From positions 124,001-188,000 of the forward strand of contig NZ_AULT01000006.1 in the NCBI RefSeq assembly GCF_000422425.1: a stretch of DNA of 64,000 nucleotides. Direction: 5' to 3'. This document shows, piece by piece, positions 48,676 to 62,230 of the stretch (its first letter is position 1; every line of letters starts with the position of its first letter). A program made the position numbers and the translations under genes. The DNA comes from Oceanospirillum beijerinckii DSM 7166 (GTDB taxonomy: Bacteria; Pseudomonadota; Gammaproteobacteria; Pseudomonadales; Halomonadaceae). Below the pieces are notes generated by a model. It searched no databases. It was not told the origin of the DNA and was given only the letters and a program-made list of their open reading frames with translations.

Positions 48676-49347
48676 ATGGCAAAGACAAAAGCACAAACTC
48701 GCTCCCAGTCAAAAGCAAGCGCTAAATCTAAAACAAGCACCAAGGCAAAAATGGATTTCCCACCTTTGGAAATTCCGTACCAAGGTATTCTTCTGGCCGG
48801 TGTCGATGAGGTAGGGCGAGGCCCCTTAGTAGGCTCTGTGGTCACCGCAGCTGTTATCTTAGATCCAGAACAGCCGATTGAAGGTCTGGCCGATTCCAAA
48901 AAACTGTCAGAGAAGCGCCGTGAAGTGCTTTTCGATGAGATTCAGCAAAAGGCTTTGGCCTGGTGTATTGCGGAAGGCACGGTGGAAGAGATTGATCAGA
49001 TTAACATCCTGCATGCCACCATGCTGGCAATGCAACGAGCGGTGGCAGGCCTGAACCCTGCTGCTGAATTTGTGCTGGTCGATGGCAACCGTTGCCCTGA
49101 ACTGCCGTGTCCTTCGATGCCGGTCGTAAAAGGTGATGCCAGGCATGCAGCCATTAGTGCAGCCTCTATTCTGGCTAAGGTGTATCGTGATCGACAGATG
49201 GCCGAGTTGGAAAAAGAATACCCAGGCTATGGCTTTGCTAAGCATAAAGGCTATCCTACTAAGCAGCATTTTACCGCCTTACAGGAGCTTGGGCCAACCC
49301 CGCATCATCGTCGCTCCTTTAAACCGGTACAGATGCAGCTGCTTTAA
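48676..49347 (+). CDS. rnhB: Ribonuclease HII with basic N-terminal tail
   Basis: RNase HII removes ribonucleotides from DNA. The 223-residue product has the catalytic block [13 protein letters not shown] and the later [16 protein letters not shown]. It carries an N-terminal Lys/Ser/Thr/Ala tail of about 25 residues ([18 protein letters not shown] then TSTKAKM) not part of the core. An alternative start is the internal ATG at M26 ([10 protein letters not shown]), so the tail needs confirmation. lpxB-rnhB-dnaE is a usual order. Confidence 0.94.
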   Translation: MAKTKAQTRSQSKASAKSKTSTKAKMDFPPLEIPYQGILLAGVDEVGRGPLVGSVVTAAVILDPEQPIEGLADSKKLSEKRREVLFDEIQQKALAWCIAEGTVEEIDQINILHATMLAMQRAVAGLNPAAEFVLVDGNRCPELPCPSMPVVKGDARHAAISAASILAKVYRDRQMAELEKEYPGYGFAKHKGYPTKQHFTALQELGPTPHHRRSFKPVQMQLL

Positions 49348-49442
49348 TCGCGTGTTTGTTTATTGCTTTTTATGAGCTTTTAGAGCCGCTGCTAAGCTAT
49401 TTTTACACCCTTTAAAATTGATTTATCACTCCGAGACTAGTC

Positions 49443-52400
49443 ATGGCTCCCTCATTTATTCACCTGCGTGTGCATACCGAATACTCCCTGGTTGATGGCC
49501 TGGTACGTATTAAAAAACTACCGGGTAAGCTGGAAACGTTGCAGATGCCTGCGATTGCCATCACCGACGAATCGAATATGTTTGCGTTGGTGAAGTTTTA
49601 TAAAACCATGCAGGGCAGTGGCATTAAGCCTATTTCGGGGGCCGATATTTGGGTAGAAAACCCGGACGATCCGGTGAAGCCTTATCGCATGACCTTGCTG
49701 GCTATGAATGATGAGGGGTATCGCAATCTGACAGAGTTGGTCTCACTGGGCTATCTGAAAGGTCAGCATCAAGGCCGTAATATTATGCAGATGGCCTGGA
49801 TCGAAGAGAAGGCATCAGGCTTGCTGGCTTTGTCGGGAGCGAAAGAGGGTGAGGTCGGTCGTCAACTGCTGGCAGAACACTATGATCAGGCTAAAGTTGC
49901 CCTGGAAAAGTGGATGGGTATTTTTCCTGGTCGTTTCTATCTTGAGTTGCAGCGTACCTTCCGTGCCGGTGATGAAGAGTGTTTGCACGCTTCCGTGCAG
50001 TTAGCTGAACAGTTCCAGTGCCCTGTTGTTGCGACTAACGATGTGCGCTTTATCGAAAAAGAGGACTTCTGGACCCATGAAACCCGGGTATGTATCGGTG
50101 AAGGTCGGGCGCTGGATGATCCTCATCGTAATAAAAGCTATTCCGAAGAGCAGTATCTGAAGTCAGCTGAAGAGATGGCTGAGTTGTTCTCCGATATCCC
50201 TGAAGCGTTACAGAACAGTGTCGAGATTGCCAAACGTTGTACGATCAATGTACAGCTGGGTAAATATTTCCTGCCGGATTATCCGATCCCGGAAGGGATG
50301 ACCATGGATGAGTTCTTCCGTAAGGTGTCTCACGATGGCCTGACCGAGCGTCTGAAAACCCTGTTTGATGTCAACGCACCGGACTTTCCCGAGAAAGAAA
50401 GAATCTACCGGGAGCGGCTGGATTTTGAGCTGGAAACCATTCTGTCCATGGGGTTCCCGGGTTACTTCCTGATCGTAATGGACTTTATTCAGTGGGCGAA
50501 AAATAACGGCGTGCCCGTAGGCCCTGGCCGGGGTTCCGGTGCCGGTTCTCTGGTGGCCTACGCCCAGAAGATTACCGATCTTGATCCTCTGGAATATGAC
50601 CTGCTGTTCGAACGTTTCCTGAACCCGGAACGTGTGTCCATGCCTGATTTCGATATCGACTTCTGTATGGATGGCCGGGATAGGGTGATCGACTATGTGG
50701 CAGACCACTATGGTCGTGATGCGGTCTCTCAGATTGCTACCTTCGGTACTATGGCAGCGAAAGCGGTAGTGCGTGATGTGGCCCGTGCTCAGGGCAAGCC
50801 TTATGGTCTGGCTGATAAGCTTTCGAAAATGATCCCATTTGAAGTGGGCATGACGTTATCCAAAGCGATTGAGCAGGAAGAGGTCCTGAAAGAGTTTATC
50901 GCCAATGATGAAGATGCCGCGGAAATCTGGGAGATGGCACTGCGTCTGGAAGGCACGGTGCGGGGAACCGGTAAACATGCCGGTGGTGTTGTCATTTCAC
51001 CGACAACCCTGACCGACTTCTCGCCCGTCTTCTGTGAAGAAGGCGGTGGTGGTCTGGTCGCTCAGTTCGATAAGGATGATGTAGAGGCGGCTGGTCTGGT
51101 GAAGTTTGACTTCCTGGGGCTGCGAACTCTGACCATCATCGATTGGGCGGTGAAGATGATTCACCAGAAGGAGGGGAATACTGAGTTCAATATCGATTTT
51201 ATTCCTCTGGATGATAAGCCGACTTTTGATCTGTTGCAGCGGGCAGAAACCACCGCAGTATTCCAGCTGGAATCCCGTGGTATGAAGGATCTGATTAAGC
51301 GTCTGCTGCCCAGCTGTTTTGAGGATATCATCGCTTTGGTGGCCCTGTTCCGTCCGGGGCCGCTGCAATCGGGTATGGTGGATGACTTTATCGACCGTAA
51401 GCACGGCCGGGCAGAAATGTCTTATCCTCACCCGGATTACCAGCTACCCAGTTTGGAGCCGGTACTGAAACCCACTTACGGCGTTATTCTGTATCAGGAA
51501 CAGGTGATGCAGATCGCTCAGGTGATGGGGGGGTACAGTCTGGGTGGTGCGGATTTGCTGCGCCGGGCCATGGGTAAGAAAAAGCCTGAAGAGATGGCAA
51601 AACAGCGCTCGGTATTTTTAGAGGGCTGTGAAAAAGGCGGTATCGATCTTGATCTGGCAGGCAATATCTTTGATCTGGTAGAAAAGTTCGCGGGTTACGG
51701 CTTTAACAAATCCCACTCGGCGGCTTACGCCCTGGTGTCTTACCAGACCGCTTATCTGAAACAGCACTACCCAGCCCCCTTTATGGCCGCCGTACTCTCT
51801 ACGGAGATGCAGAACACCGATAAGGTGGTAACGCTGGTCGAAGAGTGTCGCAATATGAAGCTGCCATTGACGCCTCCTGATGTGAATGCTGGCGACTTTA
51901 AATTCTCGGTTAATGATGACGGTGAGATCGTTTATGGCCTGGGTGCGATTAAAGGTGTGGGTGAGGGCCCGATTGAAGCCATTGTTGAGGCCCGTAGCCA
52001 AGGCGGGCCGTTTGTTGATCTGTTTGATTTCTGTGAGCGCACCGACTCCCGTAAGTTGAACAAGCGCACCTTGGAAGCTCTTATTCGCTGCGGTGCACTG
52101 GATAAACTGGGACCTGATGTTGAGTCCTGGGGAGCTAAACGGGCCATTATGATGGCCAGTCTGGAAGATGCACTGAAGTCGGCGGTACAAAGCAGTCGTA
52201 ATGCTGATATTGGCATGATGGATATGTTTGGTGAACTGGAAGCGGAAGTGGATAGCAATCCGTATGCTGATCACCTGAATGTGCGTGAGTGGACCGATAA
52301 AGAACGCTTAAAAGGCGAGCGTGATACGCTGGGCCTGTATTTGACCGGTCACCCGTTTGATGAGTATGAAACAGAAGTACGGCGTTTTGCCCGTCAAAAG

Positions 52401-52949
52401 TTGAGTGAGCTGGCAGCCAGTCGCGAAGTACAGAAACTGGCGGGTCTAGTGATTGATATCCGCACCATGAAGAGTAAAAAGGGTGATACTATCGCTTTCG
52501 TCACTCTGGATGACCGATCTGGCCGTACTGAGGTCTCGGTTTTTGGTGAACTTTATGAAGCCAATCGTAACTATCTGCAGAAGGATCAGCTGGTCGTGAT
52601 CGAAGGCGAAGTCAGCTTTGATGACTATTCTGGCAGTCTGCGTGTGCGTGCAAAGGGTGTGACCGGCCTGTTAGAGTCACGGGTTCGTTACAGTAAAGGG
52701 CTGCGCTTAAGCTGGCGTCAGCAGGAGTTGAGCAGTAAGAGTTTAGACTTGCTGAAGAGTAAGCTCCAGCCGTTTACTGTATCGAACCCAGAGCAAGGGG
52801 TGCCTGTTGAAATCGACTATTACCGCCCTGATGTTGAGGGGCGGGTAAAACTTTCTCAGCATTGGCATGTCATACCCAGCGATGAGTTGATTTACAGTTT
52901 GTACGATGGCTTTGGCTTACAAAATGTCCGTCTGAGCTATGGCGACTGA
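49443..52949 (+). CDS. dnaE: DNA polymerase III alpha subunit
   Basis: DnaE is the replicative polymerase. The 1168-residue product begins with a PHP domain (FIHLRVHTEYSLVDGLVRIK), continues with palm and fingers (MPDFDIDFCMDGRDRVIDY with catalytic aspartates, PGRGSGAGSLVAYA), a tandem helix-hairpin-helix region, an OB fold (VKSKKG-like MKSKKGDTIAFVTLDD) and a C-terminal domain. The length and organisation equal the enterobacterial protein. Confidence 0.97.
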   Translation: MAPSFIHLRVHTEYSLVDGLVRIKKLPGKLETLQMPAIAITDESNMFALVKFYKTMQGSGIKPISGADIWVENPDDPVKPYRMTLLAMNDEGYRNLTELVSLGYLKGQHQGRNIMQMAWIEEKASGLLALSGAKEGEVGRQLLAEHYDQAKVALEKWMGIFPGRFYLELQRTFRAGDEECLHASVQLAEQFQCPVVATNDVRFIEKEDFWTHETRVCIGEGRALDDPHRNKSYSEEQYLKSAEEMAELFSDIPEALQNSVEIAKRCTINVQLGKYFLPDYPIPEGMTMDEFFRKVSHDGLTERLKTLFDVNAPDFPEKERIYRERLDFELETILSMGFPGYFLIVMDFIQWAKNNGVPVGPGRGSGAGSLVAYAQKITDLDPLEYDLLFERFLNPERVSMPDFDIDFCMDGRDRVIDYVADHYGRDAVSQIATFGTMAAKAVVRDVARAQGKPYGLADKLSKMIPFEVGMTLSKAIEQEEVLKEFIANDEDAAEIWEMALRLEGTVRGTGKHAGGVVISPTTLTDFSPVFCEEGGGGLVAQFDKDDVEAAGLVKFDFLGLRTLTIIDWAVKMIHQKEGNTEFNIDFIPLDDKPTFDLLQRAETTAVFQLESRGMKDLIKRLLPSCFEDIIALVALFRPGPLQSGMVDDFIDRKHGRAEMSYPHPDYQLPSLEPVLKPTYGVILYQEQVMQIAQVMGGYSLGGADLLRRAMGKKKPEEMAKQRSVFLEGCEKGGIDLDLAGNIFDLVEKFAGYGFNKSHSAAYALVSYQTAYLKQHYPAPFMAAVLSTEMQNTDKVVTLVEECRNMKLPLTPPDVNAGDFKFSVNDDGEIVYGLGAIKGVGEGPIEAIVEARSQGGPFVDLFDFCERTDSRKLNKRTLEALIRCGALDKLGPDVESWGAKRAIMMASLEDALKSAVQSSRNADIGMMDMFGELEAEVDSNPYADHLNVREWTDKERLKGERDTLGLYLTGHPFDEYETEVRRFARQKLSELAASREVQKLAGLVIDIRTMKSKKGDTIAFVTLDDRSGRTEVSVFGELYEANRNYLQKDQLVVIEGEVSFDDYSGSLRVRAKGVTGLLESRVRYSKGLRLSWRQQELSSKSLDLLKSKLQPFTVSNPEQGVPVEIDYYRPDVEGRVKLSQHWHVIPSDELIYSLYDGFGLQNVRLSYGD

Positions 52950-53215
52950 CCACTGTTAAACTGGTAAAGGTAAATAGGCGGATCAGTCGGGCTGTTCCGT
53001 CACAGGCAGAGGTTTTTTTTACCCTGTCTTTGCCGTACTATTACCGGCTTAAATATTTCTGGCTCAAAACGGTTTGCTGTTTGAAACGGTGGGCGTTGGA
53101 GCCTGATTTTACCTGATTCCATTTGTGGGCGTGGGTGGTATGTATCACACGGTCACAAGATGACATTCGCTGCTGAAGTCGATCTTCAGCAGGTATTGAT
53201 TAAAAGCGTGGACCT

Positions 53216-54187
53216 ATGAACCCCAATTATCTGGACTTTGAACAGCCAATTGCTGAGCTAGAAGCAAAAATTAATGAACTGCGTCTGGTTGGTGACGATA
53301 ATCAGCTGAACATTACAGAAGAGATCACCCGTCTGCAGGATAAAAGTATCAAGCTGATGGAAGATATCTTCGCCAAACTGACTCCGGCTCAGGTGGTTCA
53401 GCTGTCCCGTCATCCTCTGCGTCCTTATACTCTGGATTATATCGGACACATTTTTACTGATTTTGATGAGCTGCACGGTGATCGTAACTTTGCGGATGAT
53501 CCGGCAATTGTGGGTGGTATTGCACGCCTGGATGATAAGCCGGTAATGGTGATTGGTCACCAAAAAGGCCGCGATGTAAAAGAGAAGGTACGTCGCAACT
53601 TCGGTATGCCACGCCCGGAAGGTTACCGTAAGGCCTGTCGTCTGATGGAGATGGCCGAGCGTTTTAAAATGCCAATCCTAACCTTTATCGATACGCCAGG
53701 GGCCTACCCGGGGATCGATGCGGAAGAGCGTGGTCAGAGTGAAGCGATCGCTTACAACCTGGCGGTGATGTCTCGTCTGAAAACACCAATTATCTCTACC
53801 GTTATTGGTGAAGGTGGTTCCGGTGGTGCACTGGCAATCGGCGTATGTGACGAGCTGATTATGCTGGAAAACTCCATCTACTCGGTAATCTCTCCTGAAG
53901 GCTGTGCGTCTATTCTGTGGAAGAGTGCTGAGCGTGCGGCAGATGCCGCAGAAGCGATGGGTGTAACCGCAGGTCGTCTGCATGAGCTGGGGCTGGTTGA
54001 CCGTCTGATCAGCGAGCCTCTGGGGGGCGCGCACCGTAACCCGGAAAGCGTAGCTGCAGCGATGAAAAACAACCTGCTGGAAACTCTGGATCGTCTGTCT
54101 GGTCTGGACGGAGATCAGCTGGTTGAGCGTCGTTACGAGCGTCTGATGTCTTACTACGCCGGTAACGAAGCGCTGGGGAACAGCTAA
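53216..54187 (+). CDS. accA: Acetyl-CoA carboxylase carboxyltransferase subunit alpha
   Basis: AccA with AccD transfers carboxyl from biotin to acetyl-CoA to give malonyl-CoA. The 323-residue protein starts [20 protein letters not shown], and contains [22 protein letters not shown] and [23 protein letters not shown] with the oxyanion-type [12 protein letters not shown]. The dnaE-accA order is usual. The 266-base gap before it shows only a T-rich stretch near 53012. Confidence 0.96.
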   Translation: MNPNYLDFEQPIAELEAKINELRLVGDDNQLNITEEITRLQDKSIKLMEDIFAKLTPAQVVQLSRHPLRPYTLDYIGHIFTDFDELHGDRNFADDPAIVGGIARLDDKPVMVIGHQKGRDVKEKVRRNFGMPRPEGYRKACRLMEMAERFKMPILTFIDTPGAYPGIDAEERGQSEAIAYNLAVMSRLKTPIISTVIGEGGSGGALAIGVCDELIMLENSIYSVISPEGCASILWKSAERAADAAEAMGVTAGRLHELGLVDRLISEPLGGAHRNPESVAAAMKNNLLETLDRLSGLDGDQLVERRYERLMSYYAGNEALGNS

Positions 54188-54250
54188 TTCGTTATTGTGG
54201 GTTCTAGCTCCGAAATTCAAGAGCTAGCCAGCTCAGTGCGTATAGAGATC

Positions 54251-54290
54251 AATAACCCTGAGGGCTTAAGCTTTCGGGGTTATTTTTTAT
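54251..54290 (+). terminator. Terminator after accA
   Basis: AATAACCC (54251-54258) pairs with GGGTTATT (54277-54284), and TTTTTT follows. The inner loop contains the palindrome GCTTAAGC, so a second small stem is possible. It is followed by REPIN-like element 3. Confidence 0.85.
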
Positions 54291-54341
54291 CTGCCGTTCA
54301 ATAGATACATTTACGAATACAAAGTTTACGCACAGAGGCAT

Positions 54342-54426
54342 GTAGGTCGGAAAAGCCAGAGGCGCCTTCCGACAGCTTGTTTCGTTTGGATTCGATGTCG
54401 GATGGCGCTTCGCTTATCCAACCTAC
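54342..54426. mobile_element. REPIN-like element 3 (core only)
   Basis: This 85-base copy starts GTAGGTCGGAAAAGCC and ends CGCTTATCCAACCTAC, in the same orientation as element 2. It lacks the outer ATACCA-type arms of copies 1 and 2. Both REP hairpins (TCGGAA...TTCCGA and GGATG...TATCC) are intact. It sits between the accA terminator and tilS and supplies part of an ORF reading upstream of the true tilS start. Confidence 0.8.
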
Positions 54427-54473
54427 TTGAGTTTGACTGTTTTATTGAGAAAGCAGCTTATTTGGATATAACA

Positions 54474-55970
54474 ATGTCTTCCTCTCTTGATACCCATCTT
54501 ATGCTGGCACCATTACCTCAACACCATCAGCTTTGGCTGGCGCTGAGTGGTGGCTTGGATTCTGTAGTGTTATTGGATCTGGTGGTGCGTTATTGCCAAA
54601 GTCACTATCAAGCTTTGGGAGAGACTCAGCGGCAGAGGCAAGCACAGTCGCAAGCATCCGGTTCTAGCTCAAACTTAAAAGTGCCTGCTCTCAAGGTGAT
54701 CCATATCCATCATGGTCTAAGTCCGAATGCGGATCAGTGGGCGCTGCATTGCCAGCAGCTCTGTCAGGATTATCAACAACGCTTTGATATCGAGATTGAG
54801 TGCCAGGTTCATAGGGTTCTGCTGGATAAAAGCGGTAATATTGAAGCTCAGGCTCGTCAGGCCCGCTATCAGGTCTTTAGCGATGCTCTGCAACAGGATG
54901 ATCTGATACTGATGGCCCATCACAGTGATGATCAGGCGGAAACTTTGTTGCTGCGTTTGATGCGTGGTGCCGGTAGTCAGGGTTTGGCGGGGATGCCTCA
55001 GCAAAGACCTTTGGGTAAAGGTCAGCTATTACGTCCCTTATTGAACTACAGCCGTCAGCAGCTGGAAGTATATGCCAATCAGCAGCAGTTAAGATGGGTA
55101 GAGGATGAATCCAATGCCAGCCTGGAATTTGAGCGCAATTATTTGCGTCACCAAGTGATGCCGCTGTTAAAGCAACGCTGGCCTTCGACTAATCGAGCGC
55201 TGAGTCGTGTCGGGCAGAATCTATCGGACTCAGCAGAACTCAACCGTGATCTGGCCGAGCTTGACTTAGAAAAGGTTCGCCAGGGTGATAATAGCTTGTG
55301 CTGTCAGGCTTTGACTGAACTGACCCAGATACGGCAGACCAATCTGCTACGCCATTGGTTACAGCAAGGTGGTATGCCTGAGCTGGAGCAGAAACAGTGG
55401 CAAATTGTCTTTGTTGAGGTTATCGCAGCCCGTGAAGACGCGGAGCCCTGTTTTGACTGGGGAGGCTATCAACTCCGACGTTTTCGTAATCGGCTTTATC
55501 TATTAAAGCCCTGTAAAGATGATTTATCTCAGGCTCAAACATCTAAGATCTTTAATAACCCGCCAACTTATCATTTGGCTGATCTGCCATTAGGGGCTGA
55601 AAAACTACGCTTGATTCTACCCGGTGGAGAGTTTGTACTTTGCTCCATGAAATACCAGCCCGATCAGGAAACCGGTTCAGCTTGTAAGAAACCGGTACTA
55701 TTGTCCTTGCCAAACGAGGGCTATCTGGAACTGCGCTATCGTCAGGGCGGTGAAAAAATTTGTTTGCTCAAGCGTGGCACCAAGGTATTAAAAAAATTGC
55801 TGCAGGAGGCGGATATTCCTCCCTGGCAAAGACAGCATTTGCCGCTGTTATGGTGGTGTAATCCGGCGGGAAAAGAGCGTCTGATTGCTGTCGCAGATCT
55901 ATGGTTTGAGCAGGACTTTATCTCGTCAGATGGCGCTCAGGGCTGGCGGCTTAACTGGCAGCCGGATTAA
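54474..55970 (+). CDS. tilS: tRNA(Ile)-lysidine synthase
   Basis: TilS converts cytidine 34 of tRNA-Ile2 to lysidine, so AUA is read as isoleucine. The 498-residue product has the PP-loop motif LALSGGLDSVVLLDL at residues about 22-36, VIHIHHGLSPNADQW, and MAHHSDDQAETLLLRLMRG. ATG 54474 was chosen; the frame extends to 54402 through the REPIN-like repeat, which would not be coding. A Gln/Ser-rich run of about 25 residues (RQRQAQSQASGSSSN) interrupts the N-terminal domain between LDLV and HIHHG and looks like an inserted linker. Confidence 0.93.
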   Translation: MSSSLDTHLMLAPLPQHHQLWLALSGGLDSVVLLDLVVRYCQSHYQALGETQRQRQAQSQASGSSSNLKVPALKVIHIHHGLSPNADQWALHCQQLCQDYQQRFDIEIECQVHRVLLDKSGNIEAQARQARYQVFSDALQQDDLILMAHHSDDQAETLLLRLMRGAGSQGLAGMPQQRPLGKGQLLRPLLNYSRQQLEVYANQQQLRWVEDESNASLEFERNYLRHQVMPLLKQRWPSTNRALSRVGQNLSDSAELNRDLAELDLEKVRQGDNSLCCQALTELTQIRQTNLLRHWLQQGGMPELEQKQWQIVFVEVIAAREDAEPCFDWGGYQLRRFRNRLYLLKPCKDDLSQAQTSKIFNNPPTYHLADLPLGAEKLRLILPGGEFVLCSMKYQPDQETGSACKKPVLLSLPNEGYLELRYRQGGEKICLLKRGTKVLKKLLQEADIPPWQRQHLPLLWWCNPAGKERLIAVADLWFEQDFISSDGAQGWRLNWQPD

Positions 55971-55978
55971 TCCTTTGA

Positions 55979-57790
<1,812 letters not shown>

Positions 57791-57811
57791 TAGGCTCGAA
57801 GTTATACCAAT

Positions 57812-57835
57812 AATGGCCCGGTTATCCGGGCCATT
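57812..57835 (+). terminator. Hairpin after pyrG
   Basis: AATGGCCCGG (57812-57821) and CCGGGCCATT (57826-57835) form a perfect 10-bp stem with a TTAT loop. No T-run follows (GTGTCTG), so it is probably an mRNA-stabilising or weak terminator element. Confidence 0.65.
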
Positions 57836-57938
57836 GTGTCTGTAGTTATAAGTAGTCGTAAATTGTGTCTCTATTGTTATCAATAGAAGCGCTACTGTCA
57901 TAACCTTCAGGCTCAACCGCCCGATAAAAGTCTTATGA

Positions 57939-58850
<912 letters not shown>

Positions 58851-58874
58851 TTGACGAATGAATAGATCCGTCAA
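58851..58874 (+). promoter_or_regulatory. Inverted repeat and candidate promoter before eno
   Basis: TTGACG (58851-58856) is complementary to CGTCAA (58869-58874), directly after the kdsA stop, extended by one A/T pair on each side. TAGAAT at 58891-58896 could be an eno -10 box, but the -35 is poor (CCGTCA). The 205-base leader is not otherwise resolved. Confidence 0.4.
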
Positions 58875-59013
58875 TTTATCCGATATCTGCTAGAATAGCG
58901 CTCCCGCCAGCGAGCATCAGCCAGAAATGACCCGATACCAACCTGAGGGGGGCGGTATTTGAGAGATCAGCGCTGAGCCCTGGCGAGAGCTGACAAGATT
59001 ACACTGTAACTGA

Positions 59014-60351
<1,338 letters not shown>

Positions 60352-60388
60352 GATTAAAATCCAGGTGATTTAATCGCGCAAAGATCGT

Positions 60389-60418
60389 AAAAGGGGAGCT
60401 ACTTAGCTCCCCTTTTTT
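60389..60418 (+). terminator. Terminator after eno
   Basis: AAAAGGGGAGCT (60389-60400) and AGCTCCCCTTTT (60405-60416) form a 12-bp stem with an ACTT loop and a T-run (to 60418). It is one of the strongest hairpins in the window. Confidence 0.94.
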
Positions 60419-60463
60419 GTTAGACTCCCATCATTTTGCGGCTTGGGCTAAACAGGGCACACG

Positions 60464-60817
60464 ATGTTTCGTTTTCTAAATCTCGTTTTGGTGTTGATCA
60501 TTACTCTGTTACAGATCCGTCTCTGGACCGGAGAGGGCAGCCTGCCCGAGAACTGGCAGCTGGAAAGCCAGATTAAACAGCAAAAAGAGGTCACCGAAGA
60601 GTTGGCGGCCCGTAATGCTCTACTGGCCGCAGAGGTAAAAGATCTTCGCAGCGGTCTGGATACGATCGAAGAGCGTGCCCGTTATGAACTGGGTATGGTA
60701 CGCAAAAATGAAACCTTCTTTCTGCTGATCGATCCGAATAAGCCGAATCCAACCTCTGGTGGAGCGACCTCTATCCACTCCGGATCTGTGCCGGGTAACA
60801 CTCAGACCGTTCAATAA
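60464..60817 (+). CDS. ftsB: Cell division protein FtsB
   Basis: The 117-residue bitopic protein has a membrane helix at residues 3-20 (FLNLVLVLIITLLQIRLW), then a coiled coil (LESQIKQQKEVTEELAARN) and ends ERARYELGMVRKNETFFLLID, a conserved FtsB block. It bridges FtsL and FtsQ in the divisome. It lies between eno and ispD, the standard position. Confidence 0.92.
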   Translation: MFRFLNLVLVLIITLLQIRLWTGEGSLPENWQLESQIKQQKEVTEELAARNALLAAEVKDLRSGLDTIEERARYELGMVRKNETFFLLIDPNKPNPTSGGATSIHSGSVPGNTQTVQ

Positions 60818-60882
60818 ATCAAATCACTTCTGTTTTCTATTATCACAGTATGTTAGCACTGCATCTCAGGTAAACGCGCGTC

Positions 60883-61611
60883 ATGAATAAAATCTGGTTA
60901 TTAGTGCCTGCCGCCGGTGTGGGTTCTCGCATGCAGGCTGATCGTCCGAAGCAATATCTTTCTCTGTTAGGTCAGCCGATTATTCAGCATACGCTAGAGC
61001 GTTTGCAGCAGGCTTTGCCTCAGGCAAAAATTGTTTTGTGCTTAAACCCTGATGATCCCTATTGGCCCGAGTATTGTGATCAGATTTCAGGTCATCAGGC
61101 ATTTATTTTTGCAGAGGGCGGCAAAGAACGCTGTGATACGGTGTTAAACGGTTTAGCGGCCATTGCTGAGCAGGCAGACGATAATGACTGGGTACTGGTG
61201 CATGATGTGGCCCGTCCCTGTGTTCGGGCTGAAGATATCCAAAAGTTGGTCAGTGAGCTGAGTGATGATGACGTGGGCGGTATTTTAGCCCTGCCGGTTG
61301 CGGATACCATGAAACGGGCGCAGCCTACATCTGATGATAGTAATCTAAGCCGGATTTCTGAGACGGTGGATCGTAATCGTCTGTGGCATGCGTTAACGCC
61401 TCAGATGTTCCGTTACGTTTTATTGCGCCAGAGCTTAAATCAGGCTCTGGAACAAGGTGCAGTGGTTACCGATGAGGCCTCGGCTATTGAATGGGCGGGG
61501 TATCAACCGGCACTGGTCGCTGGGCAACGAGATAATATTAAAGTCACTCACCCTGATGATCTTTATTTTGCTGAGCTGTTTTTAACCGCTCAGGGTATTT
61601 ATACAAGCTAA
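60883..61611 (+). CDS. ispD: 2-C-methyl-D-erythritol 4-phosphate cytidylyltransferase
   Basis: IspD acts in the MEP isoprenoid pathway. The 242-residue product has the nucleotide-binding VPAAGVGSRMQADRPKQYLSL and the conserved WVLVHDVARPCV, LALPVADTMKRA and ALTPQMFRY blocks. ispF is 32 bases downstream. Confidence 0.95.
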   Translation: MNKIWLLVPAAGVGSRMQADRPKQYLSLLGQPIIQHTLERLQQALPQAKIVLCLNPDDPYWPEYCDQISGHQAFIFAEGGKERCDTVLNGLAAIAEQADDNDWVLVHDVARPCVRAEDIQKLVSELSDDDVGGILALPVADTMKRAQPTSDDSNLSRISETVDRNRLWHALTPQMFRYVLLRQSLNQALEQGAVVTDEASAIEWAGYQPALVAGQRDNIKVTHPDDLYFAELFLTAQGIYTS

Positions 61612-61643
61612 CGTTTCGAACGATCCCGATATAGGAAAAAAGA

Positions 61644-62120
61644 ATGCGAATTGGCCACGGTTTTGACGTGCATAAATTTGGCCCCGGCGATCACATCGTT
61701 ATTGGTGGGGTGACTATCCCTTATGAGCAGGGACTGGTGGCTCATTCCGACGGCGATGTGCTGATCCATGCTCTGTGTGATGCTCTATTAGGTGCGGCAG
61801 GTCTGGGAGATATTGGTAAACATTTCCCGGATACTGATCCTGAATACGCCGGTGCCGATAGTCGGGCTCTGCTGCGTCATGTGGTCAACCTGTTGAGTCA
61901 ACAGGGTTGGCAGGTAGCTAATATCGACAGCACCATTGTGGCTCAAGCGCCTAAGATGGCACCCCATATTGACCAGATGCGTGATCTGCTGGCGCAGGAT
62001 CTCCGGGTTGAAGTCGGCGCGGTTAATGTGAAAGCCACCACAACAGAAAAGCTGGGCTATACCGGACGTAAAGAAGGTATCGCAGCCCATGCGGTGGCTT
62101 TATTGCTAGCAAAGAGTTAA
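61644..62120 (+). CDS. ispF: 2-C-methyl-D-erythritol 2,4-cyclodiphosphate synthase
   Basis: IspF cyclises CDP-ME-2-phosphate. The 158-residue product has [12 protein letters not shown] (metal Asp and His), [27 protein letters not shown] and the C-terminal [16 protein letters not shown]. The ATG follows AGGAAAAAAGA. Family length is normal. Confidence 0.95.
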   Translation: MRIGHGFDVHKFGPGDHIVIGGVTIPYEQGLVAHSDGDVLIHALCDALLGAAGLGDIGKHFPDTDPEYAGADSRALLRHVVNLLSQQGWQVANIDSTIVAQAPKMAPHIDQMRDLLAQDLRVEVGAVNVKATTTEKLGYTGRKEGIAAHAVALLLAKS

Positions 62121-62230
62121 TCAGGATGATTAGCAAAGTGCTAAAGCGTGCGATCTGTTACCTCTAAGCTAGTGATTACTTGAAGCCAAGACTTTATATA
62201 CTTTTACCCCAAACCATTTTGGAAAATTGA

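Noticed and set aside
54402-54473. Upstream extension of tilS
   Set aside because: It reads through the REPIN-like repeat and adds residues not seen at the start of TilS proteins.
57812-57835. pyrG hairpin as a further REPIN copy
   Set aside because: A nearby ATACCAAT resembles the element ends, but there is no GTAGG pair or REP hairpin, so it is just a gene-end hairpin.
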